Shown here: positions 1-10,900 of the stretch, piece after piece
Numbering within the stretch: position 1 is the stretch's first letter
Layout: every line of letters begins with the position of its first letter
Origin: Asterias rubens
Taxonomy: Eukaryota; Echinodermata; Asteroidea; Forcipulatida; Asteriidae
Assembly: GCF_902459465.1 (NCBI RefSeq)
Contig: NC_047078.1
Coordinates: 3,147,691-3,211,690 of the forward strand
Reading direction: 5' to 3'
DNA: 64,000 nt
Position numbers and translations under genes: made by a program
The notes under the pieces: model-generated
The model's input: the letters and a program-made list of their open reading frames with translations, nothing else
The model's database searches: none
What the model was told of the DNA's origin: nothing

Positions 1-761
1 TTCGCCGCCAGAGGGCGCTATTAAAAAAAAAACAGTGTCACTCGGTTCATTCATAAAAATAACCGGATCTAATTTAAAGATGGCGATTTGCTTTTCTTTT
101 GATCGTGATTGACTCTACGTGAAGGAAAAATTCGTAATTTTTGAACAAATTACGTCAGAAATGTGATTGTTTTAACTCTTCACGGAGGTGAGCATAGTTA
201 AATACTTAATTTATGCTGTTTTATGCTGTCTTAATAGAAGTTTCATAAGGATTCAGACAAAACATTCCTATCAGTTGTCGCCCGACATCCGCGGATATTC
301 GGATATTAAAAAGATACCGGTTACTTGGTTGTAATTACAGAACTATCCGGTTTATAAATAGGTATTCGCGCCCTATGCGGATATCCGGTTAAGAAAAAAA
401 AGGCATTCGCGGTTACGGATAGGAAAACCTATTTGCCATTAACTGGATATTCGAATAATTCGCCCAGGCCTAGAGGTAGTGCATTCTGCTCTACCAACCA
501 TGCTCGTAGTAGATTATACACATGCCTGCATCCTTACGGACTGTAAAGGGGGAACCATATTTCAGCCCCAGATGTAGGTGGCAACATGCCCCAGGTGACA
601 GTTGAATTGGGTCGAAAGCCAAAATCGTTAAGTGTAGCCCTCACCTTAAAGTGCGCATCCAGCCGTGTGAGTTGGGCGACATCTCATAAATAACATAAAA
701 GAAAAATCAAAGACTGGCGATAATCAGATTTAGTTTATACAGTAAATGACCTTTGACCTAC
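1..761. other. intron of CDCA7 with a dispersed repeat
   Basis: No exon was found in 1-761. AT-rich sequence with repeated GGATAT/CCGG motifs occupies 280-450. Bases 470-690 (TAGTGCATTCTGCTCTACCA onward) resemble 9365-9740, so this is a dispersed repeat. Confidence 0.5.
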
Positions 762-3700
762 CACTTCAGCATTGTATTTCTTCTCCTTCACGCACTCGGC
801 AACCATATTCAGTTCTTCCTCTGTGATATCTTCCGGTTGTCTGATGACCGCAAGGGGGCGCTGTGCCTTGCGTCGCTTTGTCGGTGTCGGCAGACACTCT
901 TCTTCTTCGTCCTCAAAGATTTCAAACTCTGGATCTGAATCGCCATCGGAGGCAGGCGCTTTCTTGAACGTCGGGCCAAACTTGATTATTAATTTCTACC
1001 AAAATAGAACAAACAAATTTTTATACGTCATTTCTAAATACATTAATTGACCAGAATCAAAAAGGAGAAGAAAAAAAAACTTTTCACATTGGAACTAGGC
1101 CTTGAATTTCGTTCCTGAGAAAGGGCAAAACGCGATAAATTTATTTCTACCAGAAGTGAAAAAACAAACACAACATTTCGAAACACATCATGTACAAATC
1201 AAAGAGAGAACAAAAAACCTGTTCACATTTTAACCAGGCCTTCAAATGCCGCGATGCCATCTGCTTTATGGCGGTGCCCTTTGCAAGATTTCAATACAAA
1301 TTGACATTTTCCTCACCAAGGTGCCTTCTACCAGAGGAAAAATTGCTGGCCTGAAACAAAATTAAAGGCAGTGGACACTATTGGTAATTGTCAAAGACTG
1401 GCCTTCACAGTTGGTGTATCTCAACATATATGCATAAAAATAACAGAACCTGTGAAAATTTGAGCTCAATCGGTCATCGAACTTGTGAGATAATAATGAA
1501 AGAAAAAAACACCCTTGTCACACGAAGTTGTGTGCTTTTAGATGGTTGATTTCGAGACCTCAAGTTCTAAACTATGACTCATGAGGTCTCGAAATCAAAT
1601 TCGTGGAAAAATACTTCTTTCTCGAAAACTATGGCACTTCAGAGGGAGCCGTTTCTCACAATGTTTTATACCATCAACCTCTCCCCATTACTAGTCACCA
1701 AGAAAAGTATTATGGTAATAATTATTTTGAGTAATTACCAATGGTGTCCACTGCCTTAAAATAAAAACCAATTGCAGGCATGTATATGCTTCATTTTTGA
1801 AGGGCAAGGGGAACCAAGGCATTTTCTCCTTGCGGGAAAGGGCACCTTACAATTTCTACTGTAAGCATTTCAAGGGCACCAAGGCAATGACTTGGGGGTA
1901 TGGAGGCAATCGCCTTTGTTGGCCTGAAATTGTTAGAACATTTGGGCGACTTTGTTTTTCTTTTGGCTAGCAACTCACCTGTCCTTCCTTGACTGGGAAC
2001 GCATCTTCGTCATCAAGATACACCTTCACATTCTCGTCTTCGATGGCCTCCGCCCTCCTCTTCTGCCCCCGAGTGCGGATTCTTGAGGCACAGGCAAAGA
2101 GTGGCGAACTGAGGCGTGCCTTGCGGGAAGGGTTCCTACGTCTCGAGATGAAACTGCAGTCGAGAGTTTTCCTGGTCTTAGGTGATCTCTGAGGAGGCAA
2201 GAAGCATTGGGGTGTGATTGCCAGGGATGTGATAAGCTGTCAAAAAAAGGTGAAAGTTTCCGAGCGTGAAAGCTTCCAAGTGCGAAGCGTGAAAGCTTGC
2301 GAGCGTGAAAGCTTCCAAGCGAAGCCTGCTTACAAACATTTATCTAATAATAATAATAATATCAAATTCTTATATAGTGCACGTATCTACCAAACAAGGA
2401 ACTCAAGGCACTGAGTATATATACAAACTTTCAGAAAGATATGTTTTATTGCTGTGATGAATTCTGAGACCCAATTATTTAGCACCTTTAAGGGTTTACA
2501 AACCCACCAGACCTCACCCTGGTCTGCTTATCTGCTCGGCCATTACACGCCACGTATTTTATAAAGCGTTCATTGTCTTTACTTAGTATAGGCAAGGTTC
2601 CAAATGTGGCGACAACATTAACAAAATCAAATTATGCAGCCCATGAAAGTATAAACAATTTGGAAATCCTGGTGCCAAGTGCCTAAAAGGAGTGTACCTT
2701 TGGTGAATTGGAGCGTCGCCGTGGTAACCCTGGCATTCCCTTCAGGTCTGCAAGTAACTGATCGAGCTGTAACCAAACGGAAGAAAAGGTCAGAACAAGC
2801 TGTGTACAGGTCATAGGTCAAACTAATGGAGTACACTCATTGAACAATAGACTAATCCATTAAGTAATGACTTCATTTTGAACTCCTCAGATTTCTAAAG
2901 TTGGTTCAAATGGTTTAAGGCAAGCCTTTATATAAGTTTGTATTCCTCCAGATGAACAAACCCTGGCCCTACTGTGCTATAAACCCTTTAGTCCAAACTG
3001 CGTATGGGATTGGTGTCTGCCGTTTCTTATGTTATAATGCAAAAACATTTCCCCAAATCTAAGACATGGCAACTGTCTTTATAGTCTGGGAAATTAAAAT
3101 TTAATTTGGGGTTGAATACATCGAGGGAAAACTTTATGCCATGTCTGTTACGTAGAGAGAGGAGGTATACTCCTCCCCACCCCAATCCTACTATAAAAAC
3201 CACGCTGGCACCAGCCAATCTTCACACAACCATTGGTTCAACGTCTATGGGGTGCGTTCGTTTAGCTGCCCTGGGTCTACCCCGGTGTGTGGCGGTTTTG
3301 TTTTCCAGGACGAATGTGGATAATTATCTGCACACATTCGTCCTTGAAAGAAAAAACGCCACACGACCCAGGGGTCCACCGAGGGAAGCTAAACGTTTGT
3401 GTTTTGTGTCATACAAAAAACAACAACAGCCCTTTAATTCAAATCGTTAATTAGTAGATTGTCCAATCATGCGTCCCATGACAGCTCCTATTAACAATCT
3501 CTCGGCAAATTATTGTGCAATACTCCCTGCTGTGTTTTTGACAAGCAATGATGACTAAGTTGTTTTCAAGTGTTTGAATTTGATTGAGACTGTTTTGCTT
3601 GTCAAATTTAATTCACTTATAATTACCATAGCCTTGTTTTCCTCGATGTTTTTTTGTCGCCGTAACTCGTAAGCAACATCTTCGCCTTCTGTCTCCACCT

Positions 3701-4908
3701 GAGAAAGCTTAATTGTCAAACACAGAAAAAAAAATGTACAAAATCTGAATCAGAAACTTTGTATTGCAGCTGGATACATTTTATTTTTAAATAATCCCAG
3801 GGGGGAAGACAGTTTCATTGTGTAACCAGCTACAGTAATGAGGACAATGTCTGTCTTCTTTAAAAGTTTATTATCTTCAAGTACGCGCCAATCCTCCAAT
3901 CAGATTGGCAGAATGGAGTGGTGATAAAACCTATATTGCACGGCTAATATCACTACCATGCGTCTTGTGTGTTAAATACATTATCACACGCGCGCTCGTA
4001 GAAATACGGAAAATATGGCGCGTCTGCGTCCCATATCCAACTCGGTCTTCGGCCTCGTTGGATATGGGACGCAGAAGCGCTACATTTTTCCGTATTCCAC
4101 TCACGAGTGCTTGTGTGATAACTTATAATAATATTATTAACAATGGATAACTTTCCGTATGGCGCCACCACCTTTTCACTCATTTTTACAAAAAGGGATA
4201 TCTCATTGAGGTAAATTAGATACTATATTATTTCTTATCGAATGAAAAAGTGGTGGCGCCATACGGAAACTTTTCCTTAACAATAATATATTCAATAAAT
4301 TAATAATTACATTTTGCATATAGCTTTGGGCCTAGGTTACTTTTTAGGTAGGACAAGGAGGCCTATATAATAGTTTTGTAGGAAACTAATTTAATTTATT
4401 CTCGTCTTGGTTAGCATGGAAAATTGACACTTGTTACAACTTGTAAACAAAGTCACAGGTGGTCATGTCATGGTGGTGGCAGGATACGAAATCTCAGGCC
4501 CTGCGAAATCTTTTCCACCACAACACAGCCATGACAGCTCCCCACTCTCCCGCCCCCAAACAACAATATCAACCCCCATGTTATACTATATAGGCTAGGT
4601 CATGTAGGTAAGGCCAAAGATTAAAAGAGCGCCGAAGGCGCGGACCAACAACCATTGTTTCAATGTTTGTGTTCACTGCATGTTTATCATGTTAGAAATT
4701 CGTTCTGCTTGAAATTGAATGATTTGAATTGAAATTTTTGCGGCGGACGGCCAACGTTTCAATACAGATTTTCGCCACAATTTTCACAAAGGGTTATAAA
4801 ACAAATGGATTACGTGTCTAAACACTCAGTTAACGCAAAGACATGTAGGATGTCACAGTATAAAAATCGAGTATTATTTGTTATTCGTACCTTTCGTAAA
4901 GTAGCCAT
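762..4908 (-). CDS. CDCA7: CDCA7 (cell division cycle-associated 7), 5' five exons; 3' end outside window
   Basis: CDCA7 is a nuclear protein that recruits the remodeller HELLS to hemimethylated DNA through a C-terminal cysteine-rich zinc finger. Exons in order are 4891-4908, 3627-3698, 2698-2766, 1979-2188 and 762-980, all phase 0, with GT donors and AG acceptors, giving 196 residues. Visible matches to the vertebrate protein are the NIEENKAM helix continuing into LLADLKGMPG (about 21-41), a basic SRRRNPSRKAR segment (about 67-77), an acidic run, and the VIRQPEDITEEEL pre-finger motif (about 171-183). The start is the ATG of the six-residue exon MATLRK, which has a purine at -3, G at +4 and a GTACG donor. 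The zinc finger normally follows the last residues seen, so it must lie left of base 1; no cysteine-rich exon was found in 1-761. Identity is confident from several motifs in the right order; the tiny first exon is slightly less certain. Confidence 0.9.
1232..1934. repeat. dispersed GGGCACCAAGGCAATG repeat copies flanking the MITE
   Basis: At 1232-1350 and 1785-1934 lie pieces of a ~160-bp repeat with phrases such as TTTTGAAGGGCAAGGGG and GGGCACCAAGGCAATGAC. Related copies are at 16955-17130, 26595-26700, 28430-28560, 40775-40970, 43255-43420 and 58480-58630. Confidence 0.55.
1362..1759 (+). mobile_element. TTAA-flanked MITE, family A
   Basis: TTAA precedes AGGCAGTGGACACTATTGG, and the inverted end CCAATGGTGTCCACTGCC is followed by TTAA. 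A central palindrome GAGACCTCAAGTTCTAA / CATGAGGTCTCGAAATC is visible. The size (~400 bp), inverted termini and TTAA boundaries suggest a non-autonomous piggyBac-like element, but no transposase was seen. It lies in intron 4 of CDCA7. Confidence 0.8.
2338..2600. mobile_element. SINE-like tail, copy 1
   Basis: A TAA-rich run leads into TATATAGTGCACGTATCTAC, AACTTTCAGAAAGATA and GAGACCCAATTATTTAGC. The same block recurs at 8195-8335, 47535-47700 (opposite strand) and 52250-52395, marking a dispersed SINE family. It lies in intron 3 of CDCA7. Confidence 0.6.
3248..3398. mobile_element. hairpin MITE (CGTTTAGCTGCCCTGGGTC ends)
   Basis: An inverted repeat has arms TTTAGCTGCCCTGGGTCTAC and its near complement ending GGGAAGCTAAACG, with inner arms GGACGAATGTG / CACATTCGTCC around a short AT loop. 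About 150 bp in all. Confidence 0.75.
3960..4118. mobile_element. hairpin MITE with 18-base perfect inner stem
   Basis: The arms run from TATCACACGCGCGCTCG to the matching ACTCACGAGTGCTTGTGTGATA. The inner stem is TCTGCGTCCCATATCCAAC against GTTGGATATGGGACGCAGA around a 15-base loop. Confidence 0.75.
4142..4276. mobile_element. ~130-bp MITE, TTTCCGTATGGCGCCACCAC ends (copy 1)
   Basis: The terminal inverted repeats AACTTTCCGTATGGCGCCAC and GTGGTGGCGCCATACGG enclose an AT-rich interior. A second copy with the same ends lies at 41488-41618. Confidence 0.75.
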
Positions 4909-5362
4909 TTTTAAAGAGCTGTCTTGGAAGTCCTGTGTTGTGCACAAATCGTTACAGACGTACGTCGTGTATAGCCTTCGCGGTTTATGCACACACGTGG
5001 GTTAAAATCCGCGGGTAAGTTTATTAGACTGGTCTCCACCGGGGATCCTACCATACGTCATGATACTCAGTATAGAATGACACAGGATACCAGACGAAAA
5101 AAGAGTAATAAATGCCAAGGGTACAACATAAATAGCTCGCCCCTGGATAACGTGCAAGATGGAGCTGAGAATAGGGGAGGGTTTACTTTAAGTGGAGGGG
5201 GGGGGGGGGTAAGCGGTTTTGCGTGGGGTAAAATTACCAAGCAATCACATTCCAGCCAAGAAACTTAATATCAGATATAAATGTTATAAAAAACTTATTT
5301 GACCATTATTTGCACTAATTGTTGTTTTTCCCTATAAAAAAACCTCATACAAACAGAAGTTT

Positions 5363-5414
5363 CATATTTTTTTTTTTTTTTTTTTTTTTTTTGGGGGGGC
5401 GGGGGGGGGGGGGC
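5363..5414. repeat. poly(T) followed by poly(G) tract
   Basis: A run of about 28 T is followed by G7, C and G12. This is simple low-complexity sequence of the type prone to length errors. Confidence 0.9.
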
Positions 5415-5540
5415 TTCAATATTTACAGGCCTGAATGGTCATCTTACTAGCAGCAGAAACATTGTCGCAGCTTACTTGAAAACGCAAAGGAGGGTGTCAT
5501 TTAAAAAACAAATAATCCATAATAAAATAAATAAATGCCT

Positions 5541-5891
5541 GGGGAAACTTCCTGAACAAAAAAAAACTGGGAAAGATTTTAAAGCGCATCGAGTGTTAAG
5601 CAGAAAATAGTGCTTAGCAAATTTTGCTATGCTAAGCAAACAATGGGTGGGCAACAGTCACAACAATGTAGGCCCAAGTTTTATGGACTTTCGGATGATA
5701 GCCAGTTTGTTTGTGCTTACCCTGTGGGAAACTTCCTGACCAACTGGGCCAAATTTTAAAGCGCACCGAGTGTTAAGCAGAAAATAGTGCTTAGCAAATT
5801 GTTCTATGCCAACTAAGCAAACAATGGGTGGGCAACAGTCACAACAATGTAAACTTTATGGACTTTCGAATGATAGCCAGTTGTTTGTGCT
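5541..5891. repeat. two tandem ~180-bp direct copies
   Basis: GGAAACTTCCTGA...TTTTAAAGCGCA, GTGTTAAGCAGAAAATAGTG, CAATGGGTGGGCAACAGTC and GATAGCCAGTT appear in the same order at 5541-5718 and 5727-5891, differing by small changes. Confidence 0.8.
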
Positions 5892-6711
5892 TATATAGGC
5901 TTTATGAAAAGGGGCCATGGCACAGCATCCTCACCGTACACAACCTCAAGGTAACACAATTCGGTTTACAATAGAAATTTACTTCAATATTCCTTGGGTT
6001 ATTGGTAATTGTCAAATACCAGTATTCTCACTTGCTGTATCTCAACATATGTATAAAATAACAAACCTGCGAACATTTTAGCTCAATTGGTTGTCGAAGT
6101 TGCGAGATAATAATGAATGAAAAAACACCCTCGTTACACTACGAAGTCGTGTGCTTTCAGATGCTTGATTTGGAGACCTCAAATTCTTAATCATGAGGTC
6201 TCGAAATCAAATTCGTGGAAAATTACTTCTTTCTCGAAAACTACGTTACTTCAGAGGGAGCCGTTTCTCACAATGTTTTATAATCAACAGCTCTCCATTA
6301 CTTGTAACCGAGTAGGTTTTTATGCTAAAAATTATTTAGAGTAATAATTACCAAAAATCCCAAACACCTAAAAAAAAACTCATTTTCATAGCTTTAGTGA
6401 GTTTATTGATTCCATACACCAACATACAAATGTATTTAATATGATCATTCATTAACTTAAACATTTTTAAAAGGCACATTGTTTTTTGTAAATATTATTT
6501 CAATTGAATTCAAAACCAAAGAGTTGAAGCCATAGGCCCAAGATAGGCTTAAATCTTGTGTCATCAAATAATATAAATCCTCTGTAAATTATATGTTTCC
6601 ATAAAGCATGTATTCTTGCACCTTGGTTCACTCAAATGTGATTCTTGTATGCGTGGCTAACCTTTCCCTTTTGTTTTAAATAAAGAAAAGGCGTTAAGCG
6701 ATTCCCCTTTT

Positions 6712-7324
6712 CATATTAATATTTCACTATACTTTCACCAATTTGTGTTTAACTATTATCTTATATTGTTGGTTTTAAACCATACCTTCTAAATATATAA
6801 ACATGAGCTGAAATCCAAATGTCAAATGAAAAAGTGCTTTTCAAACACCATGAAAATAAATAAAAATTTGAAAAAATACAATCTAAATACACTGAAAAGA
6901 TATGTAAACAATTTAAACTAACATAAGAACACAATGCATTTCTGTACGTTTTAAAGGCCCTGTACACGTTTGGTAATTGTCAAATACCAGTGTTCTCACT
7001 TGGTGTATCCCATCATAAGCATAAATAATTAGCCTGTGAAAATTTTGGCTCAATCAGTCATCGAAGTTGCGAGAAATAATGAAAGAAAAAACACCCTTGT
7101 TGGACGAATTTGTGTGCTTTCAGATAGGAATAAAAGAGTTCTAGCTAGAAGTTTTTTATTATTTTAGTGAGAAAAAACCTCTTTCTCAAAGACTACGCTA
7201 CTTCAGAGGGAGTCGTTTCCCACAATGTTTTATACTATCAACCGCTCTCCAATGCTCGTTACCAAGTCAGTTTTTAAGTTAATATTTGTTTTGAGTAATT
7301 ACCAAACGTGTACCTTCCCTTTAA
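6712..7324. repeat. ~600-bp segment shared with 48310-48928, ending in a TTAA MITE
   Basis: Bases 6712-6950 (ATTTCACTATACTTTCACC through CAATGCATTTCTGTACG) are almost identical to 48310-48552. In both places a MITE follows at TTAA (here 6951-7324) with ends AAAGG(C)CCTGTACACGTTTGG / CCAAACGTGTACCTTCCC, a variant of family A. Confidence 0.75.
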
Positions 7325-7439
7325 ACACTGTCTAATAACTCTATAAAATTTAAAAATTAAAGTAGTACTAGGGATGTAAGAAGGGAAAAAGTTCCAATAT
7401 TAATCCAATCTGAGTAAGATAAATATTACAGGAATATTA

Positions 7440-7797
7440 CAGAATTGGTTTTTGCTACAAAAAAAAAAGCACTTTGCCAGCAAAACAAAAGCACTTTATA
7501 TAATCCACCATATACATAAATTGACAAACCTGTAGAAGTTTGAGATTGATGGTCCATCATGGGTTGCGAGAAAAAAGTGAAAAACCAATTGCATGACATG
7601 ATGCAAACAAATGAACAAACGCTCACTGAGCGTAAACTCCCAACAGGAAAGAAAGTTTATTTATTTCTCATAAAATTTGACATTTCAGACAGAATAATTT
7701 CAAGGGATGTTTTCTACTACCCTCATCATTATAGACAGTGTATGTTTTATGTAAATCTGTGTTCGTCACGATTTTCTTTCTTACCAATTCTGTAATA
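7440..7797. mobile_element. MITE with CAGAATTGGT ends, copy 1
   Basis: Terminal ACAGAATTGGTTTTTGC and inverted CTTACCAATTCTG flank a body with GCTCACTGAGCG at its centre. The second copy at 52808-53150 shares GATTGATGG/GATCGATCTCAAAC-type phrases and the central GCTCAGTGAGCG palindrome. Confidence 0.65.
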
Positions 7798-7900
7798 TTC
7801 CATTAAGTACTGGTAAATATATTATTTATAAGGCACAGAAAACATGTGACCCATCAAAAGGAGACTGGTATAAATCACTGATATAAGTTGAGGTCAAAGG

Positions 7901-10900
7901 TTAAAGTTCGTCATGCTCTACATCAGTCGGTTCATATGGTACAGTTGGTTGGTCTAGAATTCGAGCAAAATCTTTCAGCGTCTCGATGTCCATATCTTCA
8001 ATTTCTTTCCGAGTTATGAATCCTTTTGATTGGGTGTCGAAGAGTGCAAATATCTGAAAAAGGAATAAAGAATATATAACTTTATTTGGTTTGCGGTATA
8101 ACACCATGTGTATATCTACTTGCCAGGTAGAGTTTGTTCTTTAGAGAACTGTATTGCTATATATTCCACTAATATCGAATATATCGAATATCGAAGTCTT
8201 ATATAGCGCACGTATCTACCAAACAAGGTACTCAAGGCGCTGAGTATATACAAACTTTCAGAAAGATAGGTTATTGCAGTGATTAATTCTGAGACCCAAT
8301 TATTTAGCACCTTATAAGGGTTTACAAGGTGCTACGGCGCATTAAGCAGCCTACCGAGGAGGAGAGTTTTTTGGAAGACTTCTCAATTCTGTAAAGAAGT
8401 AACTGTACGTCCTGCTTTTTTAACTACTACCCGGACGTAAGGTTGAAAATCGGCTGGGACTTCTACTTTTGCTTATTATGATCAATATTAACTGCACTAC
8501 CACAGCGTGAGTTCATTATTGGCCTTAACGGCGGAACGTCGGGCCGGACAGGGAAGTCGCGGCAGGGCTGGACTGATGTATCAGGGAGGTTGCATCGAGG
8601 AGGTATTTGTTGGAGAAAGGAAAGACTGGCTTTTATGCCTAGAGAACATTATTTGGAGATGCATATTATTGCTAATAGAAGTTGAGATTGCATATTGATG
8701 CTATTGTGAATTTAAGTGGAATTTGGAGTTGCATATTATTGCTAAGTAGAAGTTGAGATTGCATATTGATGCTATTGTGAATTTAAGTGGAATTGGGAGT
8801 TGCATATTATTGCTTAAGTAGAAGGTGGAGTTGCATATTGATGCTAAGTGAATTTAAGTGGAATTGGAGTTGCATATTATTTCTATGTGAAGTTGATGCT
8901 TGATTGTAAATATAATGTAAATATAATAACTAAAGAAGGAGTCGAAAGTGTTTGATTTCGGTGTCGTGATTTTAGGGTTCCTTGGTGAATGGGCCATATT
9001 TTTGACCGCGTGAGGGCGCTCTCAATCACTTCCGGGGGTATATTCATTCATACCCAAAACAGTTTTTAAAGATTGGAACACATTATAACCACAGACATCT
9101 AATCCATCACAGACAATAAGACTTTTAAAGGAGCCGTTATAATCCACCTCTAAAGCAAATTGAAACTACGGCGCAACAAAAGTGACAGAACGCCTATTAA
9201 TTTGTGCAGGGCGAATCGCGTGTACCCCCGGAAGTGATCAAAATACTATTTATAGCGCCCTCGCGCGGTCAAAAATAAGGGGCATTCAGCGGGGTGCTGA
9301 CAGTCGCGGGTACAAAATTTCAAATCCCAACCGCTGATTTTGTTCACAGAACTCGTGAGTATCTACAGCGCTAAGTTGGGGAGGTAGTGCTTTCTGCTCT
9401 ACCAGCCAGGCTTTCGATAGATGATACTCAAGCCTACATCCGTATATGGACTGCAAAGGGGATAAAGGCCCGGTCACACAGGCCCCGATAACGAGAACAA
9501 TAACGAGAACGATAAAAATGCACGCCCTCGATTGGTTGAAATGCTCCACGCAGAATACGCCCACGCTCATTTAACCAATCGAGGGCGTGCATTTTTAAGA
9601 AGTGTTCTTCGTTTTCGAGGCCTGTGTGACCGGGCCTTAACCCTGTTTCAGACCCAGGGGTAGGTGGCAACGACCCCTGGCAAAAATAGTTGATTGTAGC
9701 ACACACCTTTATATGGCCTTCAGGCCTTGTGTTTCTGGCAACTTCCTTAAACATTTAAAAAAAAATGTTAAATGAGTTGGCTTTGAAACTTGGCATATTG
9801 GAAAGGTCTGCGTAACACCAGGTAACGACTATCTCTAAAAGAGTATGGGTGGTTCTGAAAAAAAAGGGAAAAAAAACCTAATAAACCAGTGTTATCAATA
9901 CCTCGTACGCTTCTATTGGTATATTTTCCATCTCAGCGGCTACTTCCTCGTCATCTTCGTGAGTAATTCCTTTGAAGAATAAGCCAAATTGATGGGCTGA
10001 TAGCTTGTCTGTCTCCCTCAGGAGAGATATTAGATCGTCTCGAATTCTTTCTGCATCCATGTAGCCTACCTCAATCAGCTAGAGGAGAAAATAAGAAGTA
10101 AATATCATGGGCCAATTTCATATGGCTGCTTAAAGGGTCTATGTACTTTTTGTAGGACAAAAAACACAATGTCCACAGATTTACATTATACTTACACAGT
10201 TTGAAAATAATGATAGTAGAAAGCTTCCCTGAAAATATTACTTGCTTAGGTGCTGTAGTTTTTGAGAAATGAGTAAAACAATGTAATGAAAATAATTTTC
10301 GTCTCAGTGATGAGACAAAAAGTATTTTAGCATGTAAAAACGTATTTTCATTACATTGTTTTACTCATTTCTAAAAAAACTACAGCACCACGGCAAGTAA
10401 TATTCTCAGGGAAGCTTTCAACAATCATTATCTTCAAACAGTGTAAGTTTAATGTAAATCTGTGGACATTGTGTTTTTTGTTACAAAAAGTACCCAAATC
10501 CTTTAAAGACACTTGACACTTGACACTACTCAAATGAGAAGAGACCAGTCTTCTCATTTGGTCTATCTCAACATGGGTTTTGATACATTTTGCAGATCAA
10601 GTGTTTGGCCATTTATGAATCCCTACTCACTCTGAATGAAGATGTTGTCAAACAATTTACCTGAAGAAGTTTCAGTTTCATTTATCAATAAGTGGTTGAA
10701 GACTGGACACTATTGGTAGTGATCAAAGACCAGTCTTCTCATTTGGAATAAGTGGTTGAAGACTGGACACTATTGGTAGTGATCAAAGACCAGTCTTCTC
10801 ATTTGGAATAAGTGGTTGAAGACTGGACACTATTGGTAGTGATCAAAGACCAGTCTTCTCATTTGGAATAAGTGGTTGAAGACTGGACACTATTGGTAGT

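Larger units (their letters stand above)
4909..7900. other. intergenic region between CDCA7 start and JmjC 3' end
   Basis: This holds the CDCA7 upstream region, a T-run then G-run tract near 5365-5414, a direct duplication at 5541-5891, and three MITE copies (about 6000-6360, 6951-7324 and 7440-7797). No further gene was recognised. Confidence 0.5.

Noticed and set aside
3106-3450. 114-codon plus-strand frame
   Set aside because: It runs through a hairpin MITE and starts at TTG.
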